A DNA stretch of 64,000 bases from Hansfordia pulvinata (lineage: Eukaryota; Ascomycota; Sordariomycetes; Xylariales): NCBI GenBank assembly GCA_006538405.1, contig BJKQ01000002.1, forward strand, positions 3,658,001 through 3,722,000, given 5' to 3'. The position numbers were made by a program, and so were the translations under genes. Below, one piece after another: positions 23,249 through 35,018 of this stretch. The first letter of the stretch is position 1. Every line of letters starts with the position of its first letter. The notes beneath the pieces are model-generated. The model was not told the origin of the DNA. It searched no databases and worked only from the letters and a program-made list of their open reading frames with translations.

Positions 23249-24343
23249 ATGGCCTACCCGTACTGCGCCGAGTGCTGGGAGAAGGCCCAGTTCATGTGCT
23301 CGACGTGCCAGTCGTGCAGTTACTGCTCGGAGGAATGCCAGAAGGCCGACTAGGCGACGCATAAGCTACTCTGCCGCTTCTTCCAAGAAGGACATCACCA
23401 GCGCCCCAAGGACCCCAAAGCGCCCGGGGACCCCAAGTACGTAAGAGCAATCCGCTTCCGACCCGGCGCCCGGACCCCCAGCCTCACGTACCTCCCGGTC
23501 GTCCGGCGAAGCGGCACCCGCAGGGACCCCGACACCATCTCCCCGACCATCGTCGACCGCATGTTCCCAGACGTCGGCCCCGCCTTCTTCGCCACCCGCT
23601 ACAACTACCGCGCAAGCGAAAAGGGGCGCGTCGGCCCCCGCATCATCCAGGTCCTCGTCCCCAACAAGTACAGGTTCGCATACAATGGGACAGCCAGGCA
23701 AACGATAGGCGGCCTCGAGGCGTCGACCTGGTTGCCGCTCTGCGGGCCCGTCTACCTGCTCGCGCTGTCGGTCACCCCGGCCTACCAACCCTACAACATC
23801 CTGGCCTCCATGGGCCTTGCGGGAACTGGCATCTGCCACTACGATAACGTCTCCATGGCGGACTTTCGCATGGCCCTCGATTGGTTCCGCCACGATGGCA
23901 AGACCGTCGCCTTCGGCCGCGACGCCCTCTACAGCCTCCAAAACCACGTCGTGCAAACCAGAGCCTTGGGACTAAACAAGCGGGCCGCTTCGCTGACCAA
24001 GAGTCTGGTGCAAGCCTATCGCGAAGCCGGACTGCCACCAGCCACGATATCAGCCGAAGAGCTCGCCGACGCCATGTTGAAGGCGTACGGCGGAGGAAGC
24101 ACCACCGTGACACTACCACGTTTCCCTCTCGCATCGTGGCAGCCAACAATCGACGGGCTGGGCCCGAGCTCTGAGTCGGCGCCGAAGGATGAGCCGGACC
24201 CGGAGGCCCAAGATTCGAAGAAAGGGGACCAAATCCAGCTGGAAACGGTGCAATTTGGATACGATCATGGCATGATCAAGGAGCTCCTAGCCTCCTGGGA
24301 TAGTGGACCTGTGTTCGCCTGTCCAGTGCGGGAAACCATGTGA
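23249..24343 (+). CDS. MYND zinc-finger protein interrupted by an in-frame TAG
   Basis: From ATG 23249 the frame encodes a MYND finger in residues 6-42: Cys 6, 9, 17, 20 (or 23), 26, 30, then His38 and Cys42. These fingers bind zinc and mediate protein contacts. Codon 35 (23351-23353) is TAG where MYND fingers have a conserved Trp (Trp-Ala-Thr-His-Lys); TGG to TAG is a single G-to-A change. After the stop the same frame stays open for 329 codons to 24343, with GC-rich codon use and the segment IQVLVPNKYRFAYNG, so the body is not decayed. No SET domain is visible and the C-terminal two thirds are unrecognised. No splice site removes the stop neatly. It may be a recent null allele, a base-call error, stop readthrough, or a gene that now begins at a later Met such as 23570. 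Confidence 0.72.
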
Positions 24344-24862
24344 GTTTTGCAAACCACCGAAACCCTCGAGAAGTCGGGGTGTGGTGACATTGCTGACACG
24401 CTCGCGCGCTCACCAGGGTCGCATTGGCAGTCAGCAACGCGCAGAGGCAGTATGGCAAAGACTGTATGCACCAATTGGGAATCGAAGTGTGGCTCGACCG
24501 AGGTGTCAAGCTGCACGCCCGTGTGCGTGTGCTCTGATAAGTGCCCCTCTGAGCTCTATTTTCTCACCCCCCTTATCATTAGCGAGCACTGTTTAATCCG
24601 TAGCGTTGGCAAACCTGCGTCGAGTATCCACGGAGGCGACGAAGGAAGGGACCCCTCCCCCCTGATAGCATAGCGCAGTTGAGCGATTCAGCATCGTCAA
24701 CGGATGAATGCATCTTGTTTGGGCCCGGCTGACCCGCATGCTCGCCTTGTCGTGCTTGCCGTGAAAGTACTTAAGCGTCGAGTGTCCCCAGCCATGTCTG
24801 GGTTGACCGACCGCTCAGCGTTCAACCCTTACCGACTCGGAGGTCCTGGATATCTGTACACG
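24344..24862. other. Spacer upstream of the amidase
   Basis: About 520 bases. The amidase frame stays open upstream to about 24704, with earlier ATGs, but the signal peptide argues for the start at 24863. No other gene seen. Confidence 0.5.
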
Positions 24863-27196
24863 ATGAGGCCTTATCTCTCTCAGCTCCGCGCGGGAGCAGC
24901 GCTTCTGCTAGTTGGTCTTGGCTGCTGCGCAGCGGCGGCTTCAGTCAAGGACCTGGGCCAGACAGTCGACCTCGACGGGGTGGCTTACTATCTGCCAGGC
25001 ACACCCGAGGTAAGTGACAGCACCCCCCTACTGACCGGGCCTTTGCTCTTCCCGACCTCTCCGATAAGGCGAGTAATGCCCCTGCCTGCCTGACCCAGCC
25101 GACTGACCCGCCCCGCAGATCACGGTCAGGTACGACAGGTCCTACAGGCTGCCGACGAGCGCGCCTTATCTGGTGCCCATCACGCACGTGCGCGGCGGGT
25201 CGGCGGCGTCTATCAAGACGTTCGCCACGGACGACGTGTGGTCGACTAGCTTTGATAAGCGTAAGTGCGCGCGCCGAGAGATAATAAACTCCCCCACCCG
25301 GAGACCGAAATTCCCCATTTATTATTAGACGGCGATGGCCACCAGGGGCAGACCTCGAGAAAGGGGTTAGATCCTTAGATCCCGCCGCCCCGCGCCGCCT
25401 TTGCGTATTCGGGAAGACGCCACGGGAGATACGAGTAGAGGGAGAGAGATAGATAGATAGGGAAGATGGCCGTGGTATATACACCGTGACTAACACCACC
25501 GTGGGCAGATATCTTCACTAGCTCCAGCAGCCTCGGCAAGGCGAAGGCCCTCTCCACGGGCCTCTTGCAGCGGCTGTCGTCGTCGTCGTCGTCGTCGTCG
25601 AACATTGACACGTTCGGCGACCTGCCCCAGGGCCCCTACTTTGCGCGCATCGCGGGCGATACGGTCGCCATCCACCGGGCGTACCGCGTGTACCCGGACC
25701 CCGCGGGCGCCTTCTACTACGGCGTCGTGCAGCTGCCGGGCCGCGAGCCGGGCTTCGAGGTGCTGGCCTCGGGGTCGCCGGACACGGACGGGACGGGCGC
25801 CGGGGGCGTCGCGGTGCCCAGCCGGCTGTACTACGAGCCGGCGAGCCCCGGCAGGCTGCTGTCCGGGGTGCGCGTCGCGGTCAAGGACCTGTACGACCTC
25901 AAAGGGCTGCGCAAGTCGTGCGGGAACCGGGCGTACTTTGCGCTCGCGGAGCGGGCGGCGTCGACGGCTCCTGCCATCCAGCACCTGATCGACCTGGGCG
26001 CGGTGGTGGTGGGGCGGACGCGGACGACGCAGTTCGCCAACGGGCAGCACCCGACGGCCGACTGGGTCGACTTCCACGACCCCTTCAACGCGCGCGGCGA
26101 CGGGTACCAGGACCCTTCGGGCTCGTCGTCCGGGTCGGGTTCCGCGCAGAGCAGCTACGCCTGGGTGGACATGAACATCGGCTCCGACACGGGGGGGTCC
26201 GTCCGCGCGCCCGCCGCCGTCAGCGGCGTCTTCGGCAACCGGCCCAGCCAGGGCGTCATGACGCTCGACGGCGTGGTGCCGCTCAGCACCGAGATGGACA
26301 CGCCGGCCTTCATGGCGCGGTCCGCGCGCGAGTTCGCGGCCTGGGGCCGGGCGTGGTACGGCTCCGGCGACCGGGCGCTCGCCGAGACCGCGGCTCGGTA
26401 CGACGCCTTCCCCAAGCGGCTGCTCTACCCCGAAAACCCGCGCGCCGGCAGCGGTGGCGGCGGGCCCTCCCCGGGCTTCTTCCCGTCGCCCAGCGCCCCG
26501 GCGCAGAGGCTGTTCGACGCGTTCACGGCGCGCCTGGAGGAGGTGCTGGGCGCGAAGCGCGAGGCGTTCGATTTCTACCGGGCGTACCACGCCGCCAACG
26601 GGGCGTACCCGCCCGACCAGCTCAAGACGGTGTGGAACCTGATGACGGCGTACGACCAGTACCACAAGGTCTTCACGCCGCTCTTCACCGAGCACACGCG
26701 GCGGCACGGCGGGGACGCGCCGTACCTCAACCCGCGCGTGGCGCTGGCCATGAGTTACGGCTCCAAGGCCACCCGGGCGGACTACGGCAAGGCGCTGGGC
26801 AGCAAGAACCGGTTCAAGGCCTGGGCGCAGAGCAAGCTGCTGGCCCGCGAGGCCTCGGCGGCGCACTGCTCGTCGGCGCTGCTGATCCACCCCATCTGGT
26901 CCGGCACGCCGCGCTACCGCGACGACTACCCCAAGAAGAGCCCCGCGGCCGCCGGCGTCGAGAACGCCTGGAACGCCTACTCCATCAGCCAGCTAGCCGG
27001 CTTCCCCGAGGTCGTCCTGCCCCTCGGCCAGGTCCCCTACCGCAGCCGCGTCACCGGCACCACCAAGCAGCTGCCCGTCGCCGTCAGCGTCCTCGCCGCC
27101 GAGGGCTGCGACATGATGCTGTACAACCTCGTCGACAAGCTCGCTGAGAAGGGCGCCATCCTGAGCGAGGTCAAGACGGGGCCCTCGCTCGTCTGA
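24863..27196 (+). CDS. Secreted amidase, amidase-signature family
   Basis: Three exons, 24863-25009, 25119-25260 and 25509-27196, give 658 residues. A signal peptide (residues 1 to about 26, LLLVGLGCCAAAA core) decides the start. An N-terminal accessory region of about 200 residues contains a (TCG)n-encoded Ser run, then the amidase-signature domain. Catalytic Lys222 lies in VAVKDLYDLKG, the cis-Ser in GSSSGSG (Ser303 or 304), and the nucleophile Ser327 in GSDTGGSVR, so the full Ser-cisSer-Lys triad is present. Such enzymes hydrolyse amide bonds. The substrate cannot be told, and fungal proteins of this shape are often annotated only as amidases. The gene is convergent with the Zn2Cys6 regulator about 1 kb away. 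Intron 2 holds a TACGAGTA word and GATA repeats. Confidence 0.9.
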
Positions 27197-28208
27197 TGGG
27201 GCGTAAGTAGGCTGCAGCCCAGAGTTCGAGTGTGTGTTGGGGGTCGAAGGTTCTGGGACTTGTCTTTCTACCAAGTAGCTTGAGTGGCTATTTTTTTTCT
27301 CCGCCTGCCCCCCTTCTCTCCTATCTTTGTAAATTCTCCAAACGAGGTTCTCCTTTTTTTTTCGAACAATGATAGATCGAATAGAGTATAGAGAATAGAT
27401 TAGCCAGAGGCGAAATGTAAGCGATTACGAAATTGCAAGTGATTTCAAGTGAAACCAAGGCTAGTCGGCGAATCCGAAAAAAAAAAAGATGCTCGTGATA
27501 GGTGGAGCACTTTCCTCGCCCCATGGACCAGATGGTTTCCGATTACGGGCAGCGATGGGCGCCACCAAACACCAGGAAAATGCGACGTGGCGGGGCCCGA
27601 GGTGCCCATCGTCTGAGCGGCATTCAGGGTAGAGTTCGCCGCTGAGAGGAGAAGACGATGTCAACAGCCCATGCCGCACACGTCCAGGTGTGTTATCTGC
27701 GGCGTGGGCCCGGTACGGTAAGGCTTGGCCGCGGTTCCGGCTCGGCCGAGGCCGGTAACGCGAGCCGGGGCGATTCGTGATTCTTGCTTGCCCTGGTCTG
27801 GTCAATCTGCCTCCCGCGCCGCCGGCTTTATTTGGGTGTATTCAGGTGTATTTCCTCTCGCTGGCGTTCGTCTGGGGTAGGGACTCGGCAGGCACCCGCA
27901 AGGCGTAAGCTCCTCGCTTTCGGGATGGTGTCGCTTGTTGGGCACACCTCGAAAGATTTGCGCTCGCCACCAAGTGAAGGGGTGGGGGTCGCTTTAGATT
28001 TTGGTCTGCTCCGTATAAGCGGGCACCACATGCCGCGCCACTTTCTCGCCTTCTCGTGTATTTGGCGTCATCACAGTGGCGGTTGGGGAAACGCAGACCC
28101 GGAAGCTGAGTACGTCTCTCGCCACCTCTGTAATGTGGCTGAGGGGTTATCTATTCGTTCTTTCATGTTCCTGCATCATTTTTTTGCTACACACGCTTCT
28201 TGACAGGC
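27197..28208. other. 3' spacer between amidase and regulator
   Basis: About 1 kb between two convergent stops, with A/T runs shortly after the amidase stop that could serve 3'-end formation. No gene recognised. Confidence 0.5.
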
Positions 28209-29783
28209 TCAGGGCAGATTGCGGATCGGCCACTCGAGCAGGTACTGCAGCTGGGGCGGGGTGTTATCGCGGATGGCGTTGAACTCGCGGCGCGGGGTGC
28301 CCGCGATCCACCACAGCCCAGACGCGTGAGCGGCGAGAGCGAAGAAGTGGGCGAGGATGACGAGGGCCAGGGGCCGGCGCTCGGCGATGGCGTCGATCCA
28401 GCGCGCAGGGACCATGATGGGCAGCGACATGAGGCGGCGCGCCGTCAGGAGCACGGGCTCGCCGCGCGGGTCATCCATGGCCACCCTGATCGCGCCGACG
28501 TACTCGGCAGCCTCGCGGTACGCGGCCAGCAGCGCCGGGTCGCCGGGCTCGTGCTCGGCCGCCATGCGCGGGTTGTCGAAGAAGTGGGGCATGAGCCGCC
28601 GGGCGTGCGCACGCATCTCGGCCGAGGGCACGGCCGTATCGCGGCCCGAGTTGACCATCTCCATGAAGACGGACGTGTCGAGGTTGCGCCGGCACACCTC
28701 CATGGCCCGCTCGACGACGTCGCGGGACCCCTTCGTCACGCGCATCCAGCCCATGGGCGGCTCGTAGGGATGCAGCGGGCGATCGGCCAGGGCGGCGAAC
28801 GCGTCGAACAGCAGCAGCACCGAAGTGAAGCAGGTGGCGTCGGCCGTCTGCTCGTTGAGGCCGACGACGACGTGCCGGAACTTCTCCAGCGCGCGGTGGC
28901 CGTGCCGCTGGCGGAAGGCCGGCAGCGCCGGATCCGGGTCCGGGTCCAAGGCCCCGCCCTCGGTCCCGCCCCCGCGGATTAGGTGCAGCGCCGAGAAGCT
29001 CAGGATCTGGCTGAGCAGCGGCTCGTACGCCATGGCCAGCCGGGGAATCTGCACCGACCAGCGGTGGCGGGCCGTCTGTTCGTGGGCCCCGGGCAGGGTC
29101 ACGCTGGTCGCCACCGTGTAGTGATGCAGCACGCGCAGCTCCGTGATGGCGCGACCAAGTATGTCGCCGTCATCGTTCTCGTCGTTCTCTCTGCCATCGG
29201 GTGCTTGGGTACCGTGCGTCGACGCGGACGAGGCGTTCCCCAGGGATGGCGACGGGCTGGGAGCGGGCTTCCGGTCGTACACGCAGGCGACGCCGTGTCT
29301 GTGACAGTTATTCTGTGTGCGTCAGTATACCCATGTCAGCAACTCTGTGTCCGTGCCCAGTACCTAGGATCAAGGCAGACGTGCGAGTACAAGTACAACA
29401 CACGTGGGCCAGGTCAGGGAGGTTGGGTGCTCGTATGAGAGGAGTGAGCAGTGGGTGAAGTAGGTAAGCACGACAAGGTATTCGTAAGCACCGCCACTCA
29501 CACATGTGGGTTGTTGCTCGTTGCACTGGGCCGTTTTGTTAGTAATGTGGCTTGTTGTGGTTACCAAGATGAAGGCGGGCCGTCCTGCTGCAACGAGAGA
29601 CTCGCAATGACGTGGGGTCTGGTCCTCGTCCGTACGTACCTTGACTCGCCGGGCACGGCAGCGCACGCAGCCTGTCCTCGACTTGGAGTGCTTGCCTATC
29701 CTGTGCCGGCGGCCCTTGGGCTGTGACTGTGTCTGCGATGACTGCGTCTGTGTCTGTGTCTGTGTCTGCGGGTCCGGTTCCAT
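28209..29783 (-). CDS. Zn2Cys6 fungal transcription factor with a 24-base exon in the zinc cluster
   Basis: Three exons, 29783-29640, 29525-29502 and 29312-28209, give 423 residues. The first exon encodes a Gln-Thr repeat leader (from a hexanucleotide repeat), basic residues, then Cys39-x2-Cys42. The second exon is only 24 bases (CNEQQPTC). The third begins NNCHRHGVAC. Together they give Cys 39, 42, 49, 56, 59 and 66, a complete CX2CX6CX6CX2CX6C Zn2Cys6 DNA-binding cluster, which validates both introns. The rest is a helical fungal regulatory domain (LLSQILSFSALHL; LALVILAHFFALAAHASGLWW) like those of Upc2-type C6 factors. It is a nuclear regulator with unknown targets. Its nearest neighbours are the amidase (convergent) and the DUF7702-like membrane protein (divergent). 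Confidence 0.9.
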
Positions 29784-29838
29784 GGCTCGGGCGCGCACGT
29801 CGCGTAGCTTCACGCACAGCCTCGGCGACGGATAGCTA

Positions 29839-29874
<36 letters not shown>

Positions 29875-29892
29875 CGCCGGTGCCGGTGCCGG
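29839..29892 (-). repeat. Hexanucleotide repeat, six TGCCTG units grading into CGCCGG and TGCCGG units
   Basis: Nine tandem 6-mers starting 56 bases upstream of the regulator ATG. The regulator's own N-terminus is encoded by another six-base repeat, so both sides of the start codon are repeat-built. Confidence 0.9.
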
Positions 29893-30141
29893 GGCTGCTG
29901 CGGGTGAGTGGTTGATGGGGGCTTGTGTACCTATCGTCGCGAGAGGGACCGAGAGAGAGCGAGCAGGAGAGCAGGAGAGGTGGCTTGGGAGTTGGAGCTG
30001 GGGCTGTGATCTCGCTCCTAAGCGAGCAGAGTCTGCAGGTTGGGTGAGGAGACTCGCATGACGAGATTGGGCTAAGCGAGGTTGACCGAGAAGCTGACAT
30101 AATCCTCCGCCAGGCTTCCCCAGAGGCAGCTACTGTGGTAC

Positions 30142-30161
30142 TTACCTACCTACATAGGTAA
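30142..30161. repeat. TTACCTA/TAGGTAA inverted repeat
   Basis: Seven-base arms separated by six bases, extended imperfectly by GTAC on both sides. Member of the window-wide family. Confidence 0.65.
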
Positions 30162-30980
30162 GGTACTTTTACCCGGCACCTACATGTATTGGTTGTCGTC
30201 AGTCCGTCGACCACACCGTTTTAAAGCCCAATCACACTCGACACGAGGTGTGAGACTCTTCTCCGCGCGCCCTCTGAGCATCGTGAGGAGCATCGGCGCA
30301 AAGACTTCCCAAAATTGCCATCAGTCTCGACTTCTCGAAGCCTTCAGAACTTCTCGACGTGAGCGAGGACATCCCCCCTTACCTACCTAATTTACGAGCC
30401 GCTGTCAATCTCATCGAAAGCACTACGGATACCCATGCAAGGATGTTCAGCCTAGGGGTGGGCCGCCTCGCTCTCTAGCGGCTCGAAAGCGAGCCAATGG
30501 TGCCTTTTGCCCTCGGTCCTCAGCTGCCGGCGCCTCGGAGCGAGAGCGGCTCTGCTCTACGGATATATCCATTCGACAGAGGCAGGATTGCGGCAACATG
30601 GCACGAGCGACTGATCCATCTGCCACCAGGCGCGCCAGAGGCATGACGCCCACCGCGCGTGTCGAGGACAATGTCATCTCAAACACAGCCTCAGAGCCGG
30701 AGCGGAGCGGCGCAGAAAGTTGAGGCAACCAGCTTTGGGGCTGGTTCATTCGAGGTGGTGGTTGATGGCTATAAGAGAAGTCAGTTGAACTCGGCAGTTC
30801 ACGACACTTGCCTGGCATCATCACTCGACAAACAATCGCAGCGTCTCTATCACTATCAGCTCACGACAGTCGCACCTGAATTACCGACAGCCTCTCGATT
30901 GGCCTACACTGCTTCCCTAGGAGAACCTCAGAACCTGACAGCTCGACTCGTTTGAACCATTCCCGCACTTACGTCACACC

Positions 30981-32010
30981 ATGGACCCCCTGTCCGCAGC
31001 GCAGCTCGCCATCTACGTTGTCCTCACCTTCCCGTGCCTGTATCTTCTCTACAAGCACTCGCCCTCCGGTCTCCTGGGATGGCTCTTCTTGACCATCTTC
31101 TGCACCCTGCAGCTCGTCGGAGGCGCCCTTAACGTCAGCAGCAGCGGCAGCAGCGGCGGCGCCATTGTGGGAAACATTGGCCTGTCCCCGCTGTTGGCTG
31201 CCACCAGCGGCTTTCTGCACGAGGCGTAAGTCCACGCCTATCCCCCTCGCCTGGCTTCAGCCCGCTGGAGCTCCAGGCCTTTCTCCTTCTGCATCTTCCC
31301 AGCTGACACTCCGTCATTTTCATCTCACAGGCGGCACTACCTCCTCCCTGGCCTCAACCGCAAGCTGGAGTGGGCCTTGGTCGCCCAATACCACGTGCTT
31401 GTCGGCGCCGGCGTGGGCCTGGTCGGCGCCGGCTCGGGCGGCCTGACCAAGCCCGAAAACACCCCGGAGAACATGGCGGACTCGCTGAAGAAGATCAAGA
31501 TCGGCATGGGCATTCTGACCGCGGCCTGGGTCCTGCTCATCGGCGGCTGCCTTGTTACCGCGTTCTCTACACGCCGCAGCCAGAAGGCAGTTTTTGAGTC
31601 GAAGAACCTCGCGAAGAAGGTAAGTGTCACCATCCTAGAGTCCTCGGGATTCACGTGCCCGTGTTTGGGCGATCTAAGACTCTGCACCTGCACAAGGTCT
31701 TGATGCAAGACGCTGACTCGTTCTTGGGGTCGCTCTCCAGATGTTCTCCTCCATCTGGATCGCCCTCGTCTTCATCGGCATCCGCATCATCTACACCCTG
31801 GTCGCCTTCACCTCGCAGACGCCCTACCTGAGCCCCACGACGGGTGCCATGCCCATCCGCGTCCTCCTCGCCTTCCTGCCGACGCTACTCGCGACCCTGG
31901 CCTTTGTCGCGGCGGGCTTCGCCACCCGCAACATCAAGCGCGCTGCGGACCGGGCTCCATGCGGCAGCAGCTTGTCCGGCGCTCCTTCGGAAGAGATGGC
32001 GTACCGATAG
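30981..32010 (+). CDS. Seven-helix integral membrane protein (DUF7702-like)
   Basis: Three exons, 30981-31225, 31331-31619 and 31741-32010, give 267 residues. All introns are GT-AG with GTAAGT donors. The protein is mostly hydrophobic, with about seven helices: LAIYVVLTFPCLYLLY, LGWLFLTIFCTLQLVGG, IGLSPLLAATSGFL, ALVAQYHVLVGAGVGLVG, MGILTAAWVLLIGGCLV, SIWIALVFIGIRIIYTLVAF and VLLAFLPTLLATLAFVAAGF. This layout is that of a common fungal family of uncharacterised membrane proteins. There is no cleavable signal peptide. Function unknown. It is divergent from the Zn2Cys6 regulator, which may or may not control it. Confidence 0.85.
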
Positions 32011-35000
32011 ACGGAGGCCTTGCTCCTGCTCGTCTTTGTGGCGGTGCTTGGTTGGCCAAGGCCACACGTCCCGCGTGAGGAGACCTATTGCGGGAGGACA
32101 AGGGGAGAGACATGTCAAATGAAGACTTGCTAAGGCGAAGAGTCGCCTGAAGAGGAAGGGGTCTATACTCGGGCTGGACTGTCCGGCGTAAGGGGAAGAT
32201 CAGATGGTTGAGCGCGAACATGGTTGCACAAAGGCGAGCGGACTCACGAATTAAGATACATAGATAAACTGTACATAGAGCTAGGTTGGTCCATCATCCA
32301 TTATCCGTTGCTAGAGCAAGCTGAGACGCATTGGCACCCACAGGCAGATGCCGGCACCTTATTCTGGAATGTGGTTGACACATGAACCTCCACCAGCGGG
32401 GTTGGTCATGTTGTAAGCAGTGGAGGCAAGCAGGCAAGCACGGGCCTTGTGCGCTGTTTCGCGCGGCCTGTGTTACCGCGCAAACCCCCTATCTCCCCCA
32501 AAGAACACCTTGACCCCCATTCAAACGTCGCGTTCGCAACACCCACGTCCACGTCAGGAGCGGTGTTTGAGGTCCAGTTTTGTTCACAGGAGTACAAATA
32601 ACCCTCTCTCTCCTTTCTGTCTGGGGGTGACGGCATGCAAGCCGCTGCCAATCTCCAACCGTGCCTTCATATTCGAGCCTAATCTTCCCCCGAAAAGGGG
32701 GCGAGGTTCGCTCCGAGTTCTAGATCAGCCCTCGAAGGTACCACAGCGGCACAGAACCAGGTATACCTCTCGCAACCCGAAAGGTAATCAGCAAAGAAAG
32801 AGGGCGTATGTATTGATTTGCTTTTTTTCTCTTCCCCTCGTCTCTCATTGCATCTTTCTGGCCACCCGGGCGGAGACGGGGTCACAATGTTAGACAGACG
32901 TTCCGTTCCTCCAAAATGCACCGAGACACGGCGCAAAGCTCAAGACACGCCGAGCCGAGAGCGAAATGGGGAAGGGCCAGAGCCACTGTGCCGTCTGGCC
33001 GGCGCCCTCCCCGGTCGTTAGGGAACACACGATTTGCCCTATCAGACGCCTGACAGGACACGACTGGGGGCCGTTGCGGTGCCCCCAGGGGGGCTGCAAT
33101 GACGCACGTCCAGTGCTCGGTGTTGCATTACCGGCCGGTCTACCGCCTTTCCTCGCTTTGCAACTCCGATGCTGGTGTTCGTCCGCGCGCGCCCGTGGGA
33201 GGAGGGACGCGGTGGAGGAGATCGATAGGCCGGCCAGCCCTTGAGAACCTGTTATGCGTACTGTCTGGTTAATCATGGTCGTGGATTCTTCATCTGGCAT
33301 TGTCGATCTCATAGCCTGCAGTCCCGCAGCCCGCAGCCCGCAGCACGCGTGCGTAGCGTGCATATATATTGGTGAAGAACGGAGGTGCGTCTGTGCATTT
33401 GATAGGCTACACCGCAGCCTCTGGCCAGGTTCGGGAGCCTGGAGCACAGCTATCGTGCATATATTCCCCACACAGATACTTGTACGAATAGACGTGGGCC
33501 GTGTAAGGGGGAATGGGGGGCGTTCGTTGAGGCCTTCCCGCCCTGCTCTCCCGTGCTTACCTACCGTCGCCTAATAAGCAGTTGAGTTCGCCGGGGGGCG
33601 CGGCTCGACATTTTGATGAACAACAGGCCATTTTCTTCCGGAGCATGGTTTGCGGGCTGTTCCCTTGCTTGGTGTTTTGAGTGCTTGGAAAACCGCGGCA
33701 AACACGACGAGAGAAGGGCATAATCTCCCCGCGGTGCTTCATGCTGCAAGGGCGCCGAGTGTCCGGCACACCGAAAAGCATACCGCTGTCCCGGTCGAGC
33801 CAGACAAGCATATCGTCGTGGGTACGCTGCTCTCTCTCCGCCTCGGGACATGCATGGACTTGCAGTGTTCCTTGCTTCGTGAGGCTCCCTCTGGCATCTG
33901 CCTGTCGAGCCGCCGCCGTTGGAGGCAGGACTCGCACAAGACAGCGGGGCGTCGACAAGGTCAGGTGGCACACAAAAGCACAAGAGGCCGCAGGTGGCTT
34001 GCCTCCCGACTGGATCGCGGGTGTGCAGGTCCTAGCTCTCCATTCTGTGATATATCGCCAAGAAATACAAGGCTCTGCACTGCTCGCGAAAGTTGCGCAG
34101 GCATCCACCGAGATACAGCTCGACTGGCCACCGCGGAGGCCACCGCACTGGTCCCAGAGTCATATTCGTATCGGACTTCCCCAAGCCAAAAGGTATGGCG
34201 CGCCAGCAAGGGGGGTCACGAGAAGAACCAGAATGGCTCCAAGATTGGCGAGAGGGGGGGCAGAGACGGCTGTGAGCCGGCGGCCGGCCAATATGACGCA
34301 GCCCGAGCGGGTCGGCTGCGTGAGACCGACTGAGTAAAGTGATTCCTAAACCGTGTTCCGATCACCTCTTGGCCTATCAGACGGAAAGATCTGTCTCACC
34401 TCTTTGCTCTGTACAGTGAAGGATGTCCGCGGACCCAAGAAGAGAAAACACGACTGAGCAAATTGTGAAATGAATAGGGGATTGAGGAGGTCAGGGTCAG
34501 GCCCCTCCCCGAGTAGGACCATGCCACAAGGTTGTCCTCTCTGCCGTGGGAATTCTGGGGCAGTAAAACGGGAGGCATATTCCTGCATTCCTCCTCATAG
34601 ATGTGCCTGGCTGGGCGAGGTGAGTCAAAGAGACGGGATGACGCTGTGATGAGAACCACAGAGTTCTTGACAATGGCTCAGCTTGTCATCAGTGTCTGAG
34701 CGGGCAGGACAGCTGCGAGTGAGTACGAGCCAGTGTAAGCGGGGAGGCCGAGTCCTTGTAACTCGGGAATGGGGTACATGAGTCCGCGAAGAGGTGGCGC
34801 GCCTCCAGCCCATGCTGACTGAAAAGAAATGAAGACTGGCATGCGAGTTGGAAGACCAAGGTCCGCCAGGGCTGGCTGAGACCAGGCAGCGGTTGCTCAA
34901 GCCGTAGCCAAGTGTCTTGCGGCTCTTCCTTATAAAGGACCTTGAGACCTGAACCGCGAACCTTTCTCTCTGTCCTCCGTCACGAGCCCCGTGCAACCAG

Positions 35001-35018
35001 CATTGGCCATTACCGGAA
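32011..35018. other. 3-kb gene-free region
   Basis: No recognisable protein in the overlapping frames on both strands (for example 33557-34337). A small CCCGCAG tandem lies near 33323-33345. The last 100 bases are the P450 promoter. Confidence 0.5.
34931..34936 (+). promoter_or_regulatory. TATAAA box of the P450 gene
   Basis: TATAAA lies 88 bases before the ATG at 35019 and is followed by a CT-rich stretch, a normal fungal core-promoter layout. Confidence 0.5.

Larger units (their letters stand above)
29784..30980. other. Shared divergent promoter region, 1.2 kb
   Basis: This lies between the starts of the regulator (-) and the membrane protein (+). It holds a hexanucleotide repeat and a TTACCTA ... 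TAGGTAA hairpin. No gene seen. Confidence 0.5.

Noticed and set aside
25490..26890. 466-codon minus-strand frame opposite the amidase
   Set aside because: Antisense shadow of the amidase exon; Arg/Ala/Pro-rich with no motif.
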